A stretch of 64,000 nt of DNA from Paramecium tetraurelia (taxonomy: Eukaryota > Ciliophora > Oligohymenophorea > Peniculida > Parameciidae), in contig NW_001799289.1 in assembly GCF_000165425.1 (NCBI RefSeq), positions 63,342 to 127,341 of the forward strand, in the 5' to 3' direction. A program made the translations under genes and the position numbers. A model generated the notes under the pieces. It was not told the origin of the DNA. It saw only the letters and a program-made list of their open reading frames with translations, and searched no databases. Below, piece after piece: positions 27,561 through 39,219 of the stretch. Every line of letters begins with the position of its first letter. Position 1 is the first letter of the stretch.

Positions 27561-29409
27561 TCAATAATCAAAATTTTGTTACAGATATTTAGTAAAAGAC
27601 GGATCCAATTGAGTTTAATCAGTATAAATAGAAAATGTTAAAAATGTTTTATAATTCGATAAACCTTGTTAGTACTCTTATTAAATTTAGATAGAGCCTT
27701 AAGGGCTAAGAATCTTTAAAATGATTCGATTCACAATACATTCAATTTCAAGTGATTTTTAAGAATCTAAACTTATTGATTGATAAAATTATGATTCTAT
27801 ATTTTCAATTTGATCTTTATGCTCAAAAATATAAGAAAACTAAATTATTTAAAGATCTTGATTTGTCTTTTCATTTTTATCATTTATCGAACTCTATTAA
27901 ACTTGTTTTTTATCAATTGATAATTGAATACAACTCCTAGGTTCAGATAACTTTAAAATCTTATTAAAAATATTTATTAGAAGCTAAGTCAATAATTTGC
28001 TGTTTAAAGTAATTAATTGTAATTCTAAATCATATGAGCAATTAAGCAAGAATTACTTTCGATGTTATTGAGTATAATATATAAAATAATCTAACAAAGC
28101 TTCGTTTAGTTTTTCAATTGTCAATGTTTCATATTATTACTTTAAAAATGATATTCTACCTTTTTATAGATATATCAAGTGATTTTTTATGTAGTTTAAT
28201 GAAAATTAAATATTACTGTAAGATTTCCTCAAAATTTCATTTTCAATAATTAAATGATCATTAAGATTTAACAATGTTTTATAGAGCTCTTCAAATTTAT
28301 TACCAATTACCATAAGAACTGATTTAAAGTTTTCATTTAAATCTTTTATAATATGTTCATATTTTTCAATTTAATGTTTAGCTTGATTTTCTTTAATAGA
28401 GAGAAAGAATTGAGTTTTTTGATTTTCAAATTTCAAAATGTCAATTAAATATTTTTCTTTTCCATTATTTGTTTCAATTAAGAATCTATCTTAATTGAAA
28501 TAATCTAATTTTTGTTAAACCAACTCAAAGAGATATTCTTCTAAATTGATTTGTTTATTTATTTATTTATTATTTAAACTTCGATATGAATTTTAATTAT
28601 TTCTGTTGATAATTGATTAGCTTCTTAAAAATTCTTTTACATTATTCTCATCTAAATCAGTTTTATATAGAGATTCAAACTTCTTATTAGCAAATGAAAG
28701 TTGAAAGCTTCTTGAATTCTCATCATACATTATAGCAAATAAAGAATCATTTGTAAATTCATATAAAATCGACCTAATTTATAAGGCAAAATTTACTTTT
28801 GTATTTCTACTGATTTGCTAAGGAAAAATTATGATCTTCTATTATCTTCATATATATATGTCTAAACGCCCAATAAAAAAAACATAGAAAATGAACAAAC
28901 TATATATTAAATGTATGCAATTTCAAATGGAACAAAGAAACCTATTATTGCGCAATTAGTTATGAGCACATATAAAACTTTCAATCTACTATCACAATGT
29001 TACAAAACACAAGAGTGCAGTACGCCGGATGTAATACCAAAATCATAAAGAGGTCTTAAAATCAATAGAAATCTTACACGTAAAATCCAATATAAGCTAG
29101 GAATATTCCTCCTGCTACATAACATACATATAAAATTGAAAAAATAGGCTTTAAACAATTTTTAAATTTCTGACTAAAGAATAATATTATGAGGTGCATA
29201 AGGAAAAAAACAGCCATCAAAGTAATCAAGTAAGCCGATTAATCTTGAATTATAAATGCCAGCATTCCAAAAAAGCAAGGTAACATAAGAGTAACTAATA
29301 ATGCTCTAAAAAATAATAATCTTTGATTATTAAGATAGTTGTTATATTCTGTTTCTTAAATAGGGTTAGAAAACGAAAATGTCCATACCTTAAAGAAATT
29401 TGTCATCAT
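27561..29409 (-). CDS. Six-helix membrane sensor with histidine-kinase-like C-terminus, copy A
   Basis: Encodes 600 residues with two 23-nt introns. Residues 30-180 hold about six membrane helices (RALLVTLMLPCFFGMLAFII; FFLLGVQTYIY). Residues about 200-250 look like a short PAS-type sensor (ILYEFTNDSLFAIMYDENSR). A coiled coil follows, then a two-helix segment (LNENFKSVLMVIGNKFEELY) where a histidine kinase would have its H-box. An ATPase-like domain is recognisable from QLLINIFNKILKLSEP and IILKILSPQGSIQI. The phospho-His position is Asn, the N-box second Asn is Lys, and no DxGxG is seen, so it should not autophosphorylate. It is the downstream partner of a tandem pair. A stimulus-sensing scaffold is my inference. 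Confidence 0.75.
28356..28772 (-). repeat. Nearly identical core shared with 30589-31005
   Basis: About 415 nt match the copy at 30589-31005 with only a couple of dozen differences by eye. The first 85 nt are identical and only two or three differences occur in the first 200. Identity drops sharply on both sides. The block encodes the PAS-like segment, coiled coil and start of the two-helix segment. The pattern fits recent gene conversion. Confidence 0.8.
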
Positions 29410-29796
29410 TATGATATGTTGTTACAATCTTTTTGAAAATAAATTATTATAGGACCTAATTAATTTATAAAACATAAGTACAATAAATTTTAGAGTAAAT
29501 GATAAAATAATTTTTGAGGATGATTTTGAGTGGTCAAATTTGAATTTTATTAATATAATTATAAATTCAATCCTGCAATTTAAACTTAAATATATCATAA
29601 CAATATTTCCCTAAATTAAAACCCTACATTTATTGCTAGATAATTTGAGACATTTGTTGTGATAAATACAAAAATATGAATTAATATAAAAGAAATGGTT
29701 TGATATGGAAAAAAATAATACGGGTTAAAAAATGTGAAGATAAGTTATTAAACAGGAATTATGTATTTTTATAGCTTTATTAATTAAACTTAATTA
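29410..29796. other. Spacer between the two sensor copies
   Basis: About 390 nt of AT-rich DNA from the stop of copy B to the start of copy A. It must hold the promoter of copy A and the 3' region of copy B. No frame was recognised. Confidence 0.5.
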
Positions 29797-31637
29797 TCAA
29801 AGATTATATAAATCAACATATTTAGTAAAAGATGGATCCAATTGAGTTTAATCAGTATATATATAAAATGTCAAAGTTGTCCTGTGATTTTATAATTTTT
29901 CTTAATAAATGGATTAAATTTAAATAGAACTATAAGGGCTAAGTATCTTCAAAATTATTTAATTCACAACACATTCAATTTAAAATGGATATTGAGAATC
30001 TAAATTAATAGATTAAGAAAATTAGAATTCTAAATTGTCAATTTGATCTTTATGTACAAAAATGTAAGAAAATTACATTAACTAAAGCTCTTAATTTCTA
30101 GTTAAATTATTATCTTTTAATAACTGATATTGTATTAATTTTCTATCAATTTGTAATTGTATAGAACTCTTATCGTTCGATATTATTAGAATTTTATTGA
30201 AAATATTGATTAATAGCTAAGTTAATAATCTTGTATTTAAAAAAATTGATTATTATTCGGCTTCACTCAAATAAACAAATTAAAATTATTTATGGTATTA
30301 TTTACTGTAATGATGAAAGTATTCAGACAATTCTTCAATTAATTTTTGAACTTTAAATTATTCAAATTATTATTTTAAAAATGACATCTTTTCTTTCTAT
30401 AAATAGATCATATAATTTTTTAAATATATTAGTGAATATTAAATATTGCATTGCAATTCTTTAATGAGATCAGTATTTTCTTGAAGATCATCTTTTAAAT
30501 TTAGTATTTATTTATATAATCTTTCTAATCTATGAGAAATTAGTAAGAGTACAGAAATAAAAATAGTATTTAAAGATTTTATTTTAGTTTCATATTTTTC
30601 AATTTAATGTTTAGCTTGATTTTCTTTAATAGAGAGAAAGAATTGAGTTTTTTGATTTTCAAATTTCAAAATGTTAATTAAATATTTTTCTTTTCCATTA
30701 TTTGTTTCAATTAAGAATCTATCTTAATTGAAATAATCTAATTTTTGTTAAACCAGCTCAAAGAGATATTCTTCTAAATTGATTTGTTTATGTATCTATT
30801 TATTATTTAAACTTCGATTTGAACTTTAATTATTTCTGTTGATAATTGATTAGTTTCTTAAAAATTCCTTAACATTGTTCTCATCTAAATTGGTTTTATA
30901 TAAAGATTCGAACTTTTTATTAGCAAATGAAAGTTGAAAGCTTCTTGAATTTTCATCATACATTATAGCAAATAAAGAATCATTTGTAAACTCATATAGA
31001 ATCGATCTAAATTATAAGCAAATTTTACTTTTGTGTTTCTAATTTTTTGGTCAGTAAAAATTAAGACCTTCTATTATATTCAATTAAATATGTCATGATA
31101 CCCAATAAAATAAACATAGATATTGAAAAGACTAAGTATTATATTTAAGCAAGTTCAAACTGAACAAATAATACTAAAGCCAACCAATTGGCGATAAATA
31201 AAAATATCACTTTGAACCTATTGTCGCAATATTATAAGGCACAGCTGAACAATAAACCGCAAGAAAGCCCAAAATCAAAAAGCGGTCTAAAATAAGAAAC
31301 TTTCTTACACTTTAAATCCAATATAAGCTAAATAAAAAGCAGCTGTTATATAAGAAGCATATAGGATTGTCATAATCAACTTTAAGCAATAAATTAGTTT
31401 ATAGCTAAAGAATAAAAATACTATATGCAAAATGAATAAAACTGCCATAAAACTCACTAAATAGGCAGATTAATTTTGAACAATAAAGACCAGCATTGCA
31501 AAAAAGCAAGAGAGCATTATTGTGATTAATAATGCTCTTAAAAAAAAGAGCCTTTAATTATTGAGAAAATCCTAATATTCTGCTTCATAAATTGGGTTAG
31601 TAAACTAAAGTTTCCATTATTTAAATAATGATGCCAT
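29797..31637 (-). CDS. Six-helix membrane sensor with histidine-kinase-like C-terminus, copy B
   Basis: Encodes 598 residues with two 22-nt introns at the same positions as in copy A. Every part has its counterpart: the opening MASLFKQWKLQFTNPIYEAE, the helices (RALLITIMLSCFFAMLVFIV), the PAS-like block (ILYEFTNDSLFAIMYDENSR, identical to A), the coiled coil, and the ATPase-like end (QLLINIFNKILIISND; IILKILSPYSSIQI; TDQTQLDPSFTKY). The Asn replacing the H-box His and the altered N-box are shared with A, so the loss predates the duplication. Intact frames in both copies argue that both are used. Confidence 0.75.
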
Positions 31638-32749
31638 TTCCTTTTAACTAATAAAATTTATAAAAACTATTTACTATCATTATTACTAATAAATATGAAT
31701 AAATTTTCTCTTTTTTTTGATATTGTGTATAATGAAAAAATTTTTGGTTTTCTTTGCTCTAGGTTTAAGGTTTAAAAGAATACTTGAACTTTTTTACTTG
31801 ATGATCTGAAAAAAATATTTATAATTTTCTATTTTATCATTAAAAAGATTTAATATATATTAAAAATTTCACAATTTTTCGAAGGGTTTTGAACATGAAT
31901 GGTTAGAAGCCTATGTTTTATTGATATACCTCATATTTACTGTTAATTTAGAACGTGTAGAAAATTTTGTTCTAATTTAATTTAGTTTAATTCTCAATTT
32001 TGGTAAAATTAAGACTGTTAAAATTCTGGTAATCTTATTAATCATATACTTATCATTATAAGTTAAGACAACTGTTATTATAAAAGAAAAGGGATTCATT
32101 ATAAAACTATCTAATTTCTTATAAAATTATAATTCATGAGATTCATATATATCAAGAACTGTGAGTTAAATTAATAGTATATTTTATCCAATTCCCTCTT
32201 ATCGGAAATTAAGTTAATCGAGAATATTAATTGCTACTATGAAGTAATTAAGTTGCTTATCATTTCATAAATAAATAAGTGCAATTAAAATAGAAATCTA
32301 TTTACTTGATTATAGAAGTTTTTTTTTCTCAAAAAACAATAGTTACTATTTTTATGCACAAAAAAGAATAAAAATAATAAGTTTTGAAAATTAATAATGA
32401 GATTAAGGAAAATTATATTAAATTATGTAAATATAAAGTGAATTACTTAAAATAAGAATAAATCAAATTGATTAAATGGAAATTTAACTTGAGTAAAAGA
32501 TAAATTTGATAATTTTAATTTTGTAATAAAATGCAATAAAATATATTTCATTTTTGTATATTTTAATATTATAGCTAAAATTTATATATATTACTAAAAT
32601 AAATCCAAACTTGCAAAATACAAACATTCAAAGTAATCCTAAATCACAATAAACAGATTAAATTAGATTTCATAAATAAAAGGATTTTTAAATAACATGT
32701 ATAAAATAATAAATTAAATTAATATTTCTTGATCACAAAAAATTAAAAC
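31638..32749. other. Long AT-rich intergenic region
   Basis: About 1.1 kb upstream of sensor copy B and downstream of the cyclin gene. It is extremely AT-rich, with no coherent frame or family resemblance on either strand. It should contain the promoter of copy B near its left end. Confidence 0.5.
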
Positions 32750-33663
32750 TCATGATTATTGTAATGTTTGCTAGGATTAAAGTTATTGTTGTTATGATTC
32801 TGGGCCCTAGTTTAGAAACAGCATTTCATTAAAGGCAAGGAGAAAGTCTTTTAGATCTTCTTATTTTAGAATGGTTGTTTTTTCTGGCTATTTTGTATTA
32901 GTATTATTGAGTTTATTGATCTCAAAGTCTCTAAGTTCGCTTTCAACATATTCAAGCCATACTTTATAGGCTTCCTCTTCATTAGTGGTTTGTGGCATAT
33001 TCAATTAAGGTGGAGGCGACATGTATGGAGTGTATGAAAATTAAGAAGATGCCACTAAAAAAGTGCCTACTAAGATCACCCATGAATGAAACACCAAGGG
33101 TGCATAGGTGCGATAGGAATCAAGAATCAAGATTTTGAGAGTGTGAAAAGTGGCTTCTTCAAATTTTTTTGGCACACATTTTTTACAGATTACCTCAATG
33201 TAGTCATTGGGTAATTTGATATCGAATTCATATTCAATTACTTTTAAGATTCTACTTTCAGCTATGCAGAGCTTGTTTTATAATGATTACATTAGAGCCT
33301 CATTTGCCATTCTTGTTTGTTCAATTGATTACATAATTTTATGAAAGCTGATTAGCAATTTTCTCATTCTTGGATCGCCATCTTTAATTTTTTAAGCTAA
33401 CAAGAGGGAGGCAGCTGCAACAATCTAAGGTAAATATGAAATCTTACAAATCTGTCATATTGTAAATAGCATTTATAATGAAAGAAATAATTACACAAAT
33501 GGATCGCTAAGGATACTGTAGAATATGAATTCAGTTCTAGATTAATGGCCAAATCAATAATGAACTGTGCATTTCCATTTAGTAATTTTCTTTGTACTTG
33601 TGCAGAAATATCATATTCTGTGTTAATGTTCTGAAAAATGTCTTTCTTCTTAATTAATTTCAT
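32750..33663 (-). CDS. Cyclin of the transcriptional (T/K/L) type
   Basis: Encodes 296 residues with one 23-nt intron. The cyclin box is clear: CNYFFHYKCYLQYDRF joined across the intron to IVAAASLLAQKIKDGDPRMR, then ESRILKVIEYEFDIKLPNDY. A second cyclin fold follows, and the tail is Gln-rich (ESQQQQLQSQQTLQQS). The spacing resembles cyclins T, K and L, which activate CDK9/12/11-type kinases acting on RNA polymerase II and splicing, rather than mitotic cyclins. An ATG exists at 33693, but it overlaps the TGA of the upstream gene, so I prefer the internal Met at 33663 (MKLIKKKD). Confidence 0.75.
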
Positions 33664-33689
33664 ATTTATTTTTATATTTATTAAAATCA

Positions 33690-34125
33690 TCATATGTTTT
33701 CAAGAATTTTTAATGGATGATGCAGTCTTTTTTAAGATGATCGAGTACTCAGAGGGCCTGGACTTTTTTCAGCCAATTTGAATGTACTCTTTTCAATAAA
33801 AATCTCTTTTGGTTTAGGAATCCTTGATGTTCGAGCGGAATTGATTGATTAATTTTCTTCAGAGGGTTCAGATTCTTATTTGAGATAGGTATCATGTGGG
33901 GAATCGACAATCATTAATAGGTGTTCATACACTTATTATTCATTATATTATTTAACATTAGTTAATAAAGGAGTCATTCGATCATCTGTTGTTATTAGCA
34001 AATCTACAGTCATAAAAGTAGAAACCTTTCAATCTTCCTTTTCTATCTTAACTTATTAGTTAGCGTTTATGCAAAGTGTAGATGCAATAAAACAATCTGC
34101 CAAATTCGGTATCGATTAGTTACAT
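33690..34125 (-). CDS. Unknown 137-residue protein
   Basis: No family recognised. One 22-nt intron (GTTTCT..TGTAG) gives an exact frame starting MQLIDTEFGRLFYCIYTLHK and ending LKILENI. The C-terminal half is rich in Ser, Pro, Lys and Arg (RTSRIPKPKEIFIEKST; SPGPLSTRSSQKRLHH) and probably disordered. It starts 47 nt from the divergent helicase gene and runs into the cyclin gene. No membrane segment is present. Confidence 0.55.
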
Positions 34126-34172
34126 GGAAAAAATAAATAATTTATTATTAAATTAAGTATTTTAAGTTATTA

Positions 34173-35351
34173 ATGAATAGAATCAAATTGAACAGTCTCT
34201 AACAAAAGGTACATGAAGCGATAATAATGTAGGTGATTCCAGTCATAAGGGATGGGTTGAATACAATTATATCAACTCCTAGTGGAACAGGAAAGACTCT
34301 TTGTTACTCAATTCCAATTATTGAATAGAAAAGATCAATCGTTCTCACTCCAACAAAAGAGTTGTCAATCTAAACTTATAAGACTATAAGGGAATTGGAT
34401 CCTAATATCAGAGTAAGCAGAATAGGGTCTATCGGATTGATTGCTCCAATAGTTGAAATGATTGTAATCTGATTAATTAAAAAAGAGCGATTTAGAAGCA
34501 AAAAAATTATAGAATTATGCAAAGGAAAGATTACAAAGAATGAATGATTCTTTGAGAGGCTAATTAAATTGGGATTTGGTTGATATTTGTATATCCACTC
34601 CAGGTTAACTAGCTCAATTAGTAAAATTAGGGTGTAGGATCCAAGAAGTAAATTGTTTAGTAATAGACGAGGCAGATTTAACTTGGGGGTATGTTTTTGA
34701 TGTTAATCATAGGGATGTAAGTTTTCGAGAGAGTATTTACACTATATAAAGATATCTGAATATAAATTAATTTGTGCTTTGCAATTCAGTCAACACAATT
34801 AAGGATGAGAAGGAGATGAAAACTGTTGATGGCAGCAAATTCACTTCTTATATTTCTAAAGATTACATGTAAATACCAAAAAGGAAAATAGAATTTATGG
34901 ATAAACCTCTTCAAGAATATTTAGACAACCAGAAAACAATTATATTTGTAGATGGTGAGAAAGAGTGTTAGGAAGTTTAAAAAATTGTTGGACCTAGTAA
35001 GTGTTTCAATTCTGGATAATCAGTAGAGGAAAGAATTAGAAATGTAGAAGAATTTAGAAAAAATGAATGGAAGTATTAAGAATTAATAAAAATAGAACTT
35101 TAATATGTACAGGTCTCGGAAGTAGAGGATTAGACTTTCCAGATGTCACTTAAATTATTATGTATGATCTTCCAAGAAATTTTGAGGCATTTCTTCTTTA
35201 GTGTGGGAGATTAAGATAGGAGAATGGAAGAAGTAAGTAATATAGTAATTATGTAGTTATTGTGAGATTGAAGGACTCGTTTGAATCAGCAATTTATAGT
35301 GAATATGAGAGATACAAATATGTATTCCCGAACAGTTGTGTAAAATTGTGA
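34173..35351 (+). CDS. Small divergent DEAD-box RNA helicase
   Basis: Encodes 369 residues with three introns (22, 24 and 23 nt). Motifs in order: Q-type start LQQKVHEAIIMQVIPVI; I, TPSGTGKT; Ia, LTPTKELS; Ib, STPGQLAQL; II, VIDEADL; IV, TIIFVDGEK; V, TGLGSRGLDFPDV. Motif VI, normally HRIGRxGR, reads CGRLRQENGR. The protein is near the minimal two-domain core with almost no tails. DEAD-box proteins unwind short RNA duplexes or clamp RNA with ATP. The changed motif VI may lower ATP hydrolysis. The closest general look is to small organellar or ribosome-assembly helicases, but the compartment cannot be read from the sequence. Confidence 0.8.
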
Positions 35352-35411
35352 ATATTGAGTGTTAGAAATTATTATTATGTTAATTTTTAGAAAGTTGTAT
35401 AAATTCTCATC

Positions 35412-36896
35412 ATGTAAAATAATGGCGATTAAATCATAGAATTTAAAGAGTCCACTCTGACTGCTATTTCACCTCTGGATGGAAGATATGCCAGTTAAAC
35501 AGCTGTAATCAAAGATTATTTTAGTGAATATGCATTAATGAAGTATTATCATTCTTGTCATTCTAGATACCGAATCAAAGTGGAAATTGAATGGTTAAAG
35601 TTCTTGCATTCTAAGAATATGATAAAGCAGTCAAATTCAGTTTTGAATTTGACTGCTTTAGATTTGACTTATTTGGATTTGATTTATGATAAATTCGATG
35701 TAACAAAGTCATTCAGAGTTAAATAAATAGAAAGTACAACTAATCATGATGTCAAATCCATTGAATATTACATCAAAGAAGAATTGGACAAGAGTATTAA
35801 ACTGTTATTACATATATATAGATCCAATATTGCATTCAATGAAAGAATATGTCCATTTTTGTTGTACAAGTGAGGACATTAACAATATTGCTTATAGTTT
35901 GATGATGACTGATGCCAAAAACAACCTATTAATGAAATCATTAGAAGGAGTCATTAATAAATTAGTACAATTATCGCATGATCATCATAATGTCCCCATG
36001 TTGAGTCGAACTCATGGCTAAGTAGCTTCTCCAACTACTGTGGGAAAGGAGTTTGCTAACTTTGCCTATAGAATCAGGAATCATTCAGAATTATTGAGAA
36101 ATCTTAAATTTGAAGCTAAATTGAATGGTGCTGTTGGAAATTACAATGCTCATTTATTAGCATACCCAAATTATGATTGGCCCATTCTAAGCAAACAATT
36201 TATAGAGGAACTCAAACTCAAACACAATCCCTTCACCACTTAGATAGAGCCTCATGATAGCGTCGCCCTCTATTATTCTTATCTCAATATAATCAATAAT
36301 ATCCTGGTTGGATTATCAAGAGATGTTTGGAGTTATATCTCAATTAATTATTTCGAATAAAAAAGTATTAAATCCGAAGTTGGTTCATCCACTATGCCAC
36401 ACAAAGTTAATCCTATTGATTTTGAAAATTGTGAAGGCAATTTAGGACTATCCAATTCCTTGGCTCAACATTTTATGAACAAATTAGTAATCTCACGATA
36501 TCAAAGAGATCTATCCGATTCTACTGTAATGAGAAATCATGGAGTGTGTTTGGGATATGCAGTGGTTGGATATCGAAGTTTAATCAAAGGACTTGATAAG
36601 ATATCGCCTAATTATGATACTATTTTAAATGATCTAGAGAATGTACTATAGACTTAGTAATTAAATAGCATTGGGAAGTCTTAGCCGAACCCATCTAATA
36701 GATTATGAGATAGTATGGTGTTGCAAATCCATATGAATAACTTAAGGAGTTGACAAGGGGATAAAAAATAACCAAGGATTCTTTGAGAGAGTTCATTTCC
36801 AAATTGGCCTTGCCTGAGGATGTTAAAAAGAAGTTGTTGACCTTGGAACCAAAGGATTACATTGGAAATGCTGACAAGATGGCTAGATTGATATGA
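35412..36896 (+). CDS. purB (ADSL): Adenylosuccinate lyase, bacterial PurB type
   Basis: Encodes 476 residues with two introns (28 and 26 nt). It splits adenylosuccinate to AMP and fumarate (and SAICAR to AICAR). It starts with STLTAISPLDGRYA and has the catalytic TSEDINNIAYSLM, the His-loop LSRTHGQVASPTTVGKEF, the signature SSTMPHKVNPIDFENCEGNL, DLSDSTVMRNHG and the end NHWEVLAEPIQQIMRQYG. The match over these blocks is to E. coli-type PurB rather than the animal/fungal ADSL form. Ciliates need purine salvage, and this enzyme converts IMP to AMP together with adenylosuccinate synthetase. A bacterial-type eukaryotic copy suggests old lateral or organellar transfer, but the introns show it is long naturalised. 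Confidence 0.95.
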
Positions 36897-37125
36897 TTGG
36901 TTTTTAAAAAGCAATAATATATAAAATATAGTTCTTTTAAGTTCAGCAAGATATTTTTCAAGGTTCTTTAGGAATTTAGAATTTTCGTCTTGGAGTGGGA
37001 AACGTAGTTAAAAAAGATTTGTTCATTAATAAATAAATATTTATATAATTATTGATTAGAATATCTTAGCAATTATATATTTCAGATGGGGAATTTGGAA
37101 ATTTAGATTATTATTAATATCATAA

Positions 37126-38030
37126 ATGGATTAAAAGGATTAGAAGGATTTCATCATTGATACTTAAAGTGAATTCTTCACGAAGAAATTTCAAGTGACT
37201 CTTACAAAAAGGGAACCAATCAATCACGATTCCTATATGTTCAGATTCGATTTCAAAAATCACAAAGAGAGATTAGGCATGCAAGCTGTTTAGCATATCA
37301 AAATCTAGTAAGTTTTGAATATTAATATTGAGTGGTCTTAACATGAAGGGTGAGATTGTTGACAGAGCATACACTCATGTTTCGGAAGAGGATGGATACT
37401 TTTTAATACCTATCAAAATTTATAGACCCAATGTTCACCCTCAATTTCCAAATGGAGGAGAGCTAACACCATGGTTGGAGAATTTAGAAGTACCTCTTTG
37501 TAATATCGTAATAGCTTCATTCTGAATTGACAATTAAAAGGTGTGTAGGCAAGTTGCTTTATCATAAAAATCAATTTATTGTTAGGCCAAAACTTAATAA
37601 GACTTGGTAACAATTCAGTACAGTATTGCTCATTTGTGGAGGAAGCGGTATCACTCCAGCCTACTAATTAATCCGAACCATTTGCAGTGACCAAAATGAT
37701 AACACCAAAATGGTCCTTTTGTATGCCAATAAAACTGAATAAGATATTTGGTTAATAAAAGATTTAAATGAATTATCTGACAAGCACAAAGAATAATTTA
37801 CAGTTCATTACACCTTAGACAAGGTATTTATATATATGATTGTCTTTAAGTCTGAGGAGAATTGGAAGGGTCTCAAGGGATTTGTGAGTTTAGAAATGAT
37901 GACATCAATATTCCCACAGCCAACTGAAACTACATTAGGAGTATTATGCGGACCTAAACCCATGAACAAGTTAGTCCTATCGCTTTATGAATAATTTGGA
38001 TTAAAGAAAGAGAACATAGTCAAATTCTGA
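37126..38030 (+). CDS. NADH-cytochrome b5 reductase-like flavoprotein
   Basis: Encodes 275 residues with three introns (25, 25 and 27 nt). The FAD domain shows GEIVDRAYTHVS (the RxYT flavin loop), PNGGELTPWLENLE (variant of the GGxMSxYL loop) and RCVGKLLYHKN. The NAD domain shows LLICGGSGITPAYQLIR, VLLYANKTEQDIWL and VLCGPKPMNKL. It should pass electrons from NADH through FAD to cytochrome b5 or another acceptor in lipid metabolism. The usual RGPxG is weakened to KRCVGK. No N-terminal membrane anchor is seen, so it would be soluble or peripheral. The length is normal for the family. Confidence 0.85.
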
Positions 38031-38218
38031 GTAGGATGTTGTATTAAATAAAAATCTAAATAATTAAGAGTTTTCTCCTTTGAACTCAAATTATCAAATC
38101 ATGACATAGTCTTAGACTCTTGTTTGAGTATGCCAAGCCTTAAAGTTTCAATAATAAACTCTATAAAAATCGTAAAATAACATTAACAATTTGAATATAA
38201 TCTCAATACTAATTTTAA

Positions 38219-39219
38219 TCATTTATTTGTTTGGCATTTGATAGCTTTTTCTATTCTATCTTTCAGATTCGAATCAATTAGATTATTCACTTATTTATTT
38301 TGACAAATCTATTTCAATCTTTGATGCAATCTAATCATCTCCTCCTCCTCCATAATTTGTTTTCTAAATCTAATTCATTATGTGTACTTATGTTATTCTA
38401 TTTTCTCCTTTATCAATTATTATTATTATTATTTATACTCGGCTATTCTTTGGTGACTTTCATGTCTAGCATCCTCTTTCTTAATTTGAACATCTATTTT
38501 TGACTTAAATTTTTCATTCAACTTAGCTTGCTCTTTTTGTTTTTCCATTTCTTTTGTTTCTTGATTATATTTGACCTTCTAAAAATTAGTTTCATTTATT
38601 TCATGCAATCTCTTGACTTAATCTTCAATCATCTTTTTTTATAAATATCTTATTTGATACTTTTCTCTTCCTTTCAGTTCTATCTTCAGTATTTGATCTG
38701 ATTGTCGGTTTTTTTATTTTTATTAAATTACTGCTAGATTTTATTTAAGGAATGTCCTTCATCTCCTATTTCAAATGAGTGTGTGATTTTGATAACCAAT
38801 CTTCCTCATTCCAATTCAATCTTCTCATTTCTTCATCCTAAATAAAATAGGCAGGATCTTCCCCAATCTAATAATTTAGATTAATGAGCTAAAATACTTC
38901 TAATAATTCTTAATGGGTTAATTACGCTTTCAGTTTTTATTGCATTTCCAAAGGAGTCGGAATATTGATGTTCATCCTTTAACAATGACGCCTCTCTTCC
39001 TAAGTAAATTTCATAGGTGGATGAACTGGCAGCATTTATATTAAATTTTGATCTTCTAACTCGAATTCAGTCTTCCTTGTGTCTATTTCTGATTACATTC
39101 TCTCTATTTTTAAGAATTTGTTGCAATAATTCTAAAACTAACTGTTCAGTATCTTAACGATCTTCGATCTCAAAATACGTTTCTATAACCTTATAATATT
39201 AATGAACTGTACTTTTCAT
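38219..39219 (-). CDS. Coiled-coil protein, unknown
   Basis: Encodes 309 residues with three introns of 25, 28 and 18 nt (the last, GTACACATAATGAATTAG, is the shortest in the window). A conserved-looking block (MLPVHPPMKFTQEERRHC; FIQDEEMRRLNWNEEDWLSK) is followed by a long Lys/Glu/Gln coiled coil. The mix of Trp-containing motif and coiled coil recalls CCDC112/CCDC148-type ciliary or centrosomal proteins. I cannot confirm that family by eye. It converges with the b5 reductase gene, 188 nt apart. Confidence 0.6.

Larger units (their letters stand above)
27561..31637. repeat. Tandem gene duplication (sensor A and B)
   Basis: Two head-to-tail units of about 1.85 kb of gene plus spacer, offset 2233 nt in their central part. 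They encode paralogous sensors on the minus strand with conserved intron positions. Divergence is uneven along the unit: high in the helices and C-terminus, very low in the centre. Confidence 0.9.

Noticed and set aside
27561-31637. Tandem units considered as a mobile element
   Set aside because: No terminal repeats, target-site duplication or transposase; the units are ordinary spliced paralogous genes.
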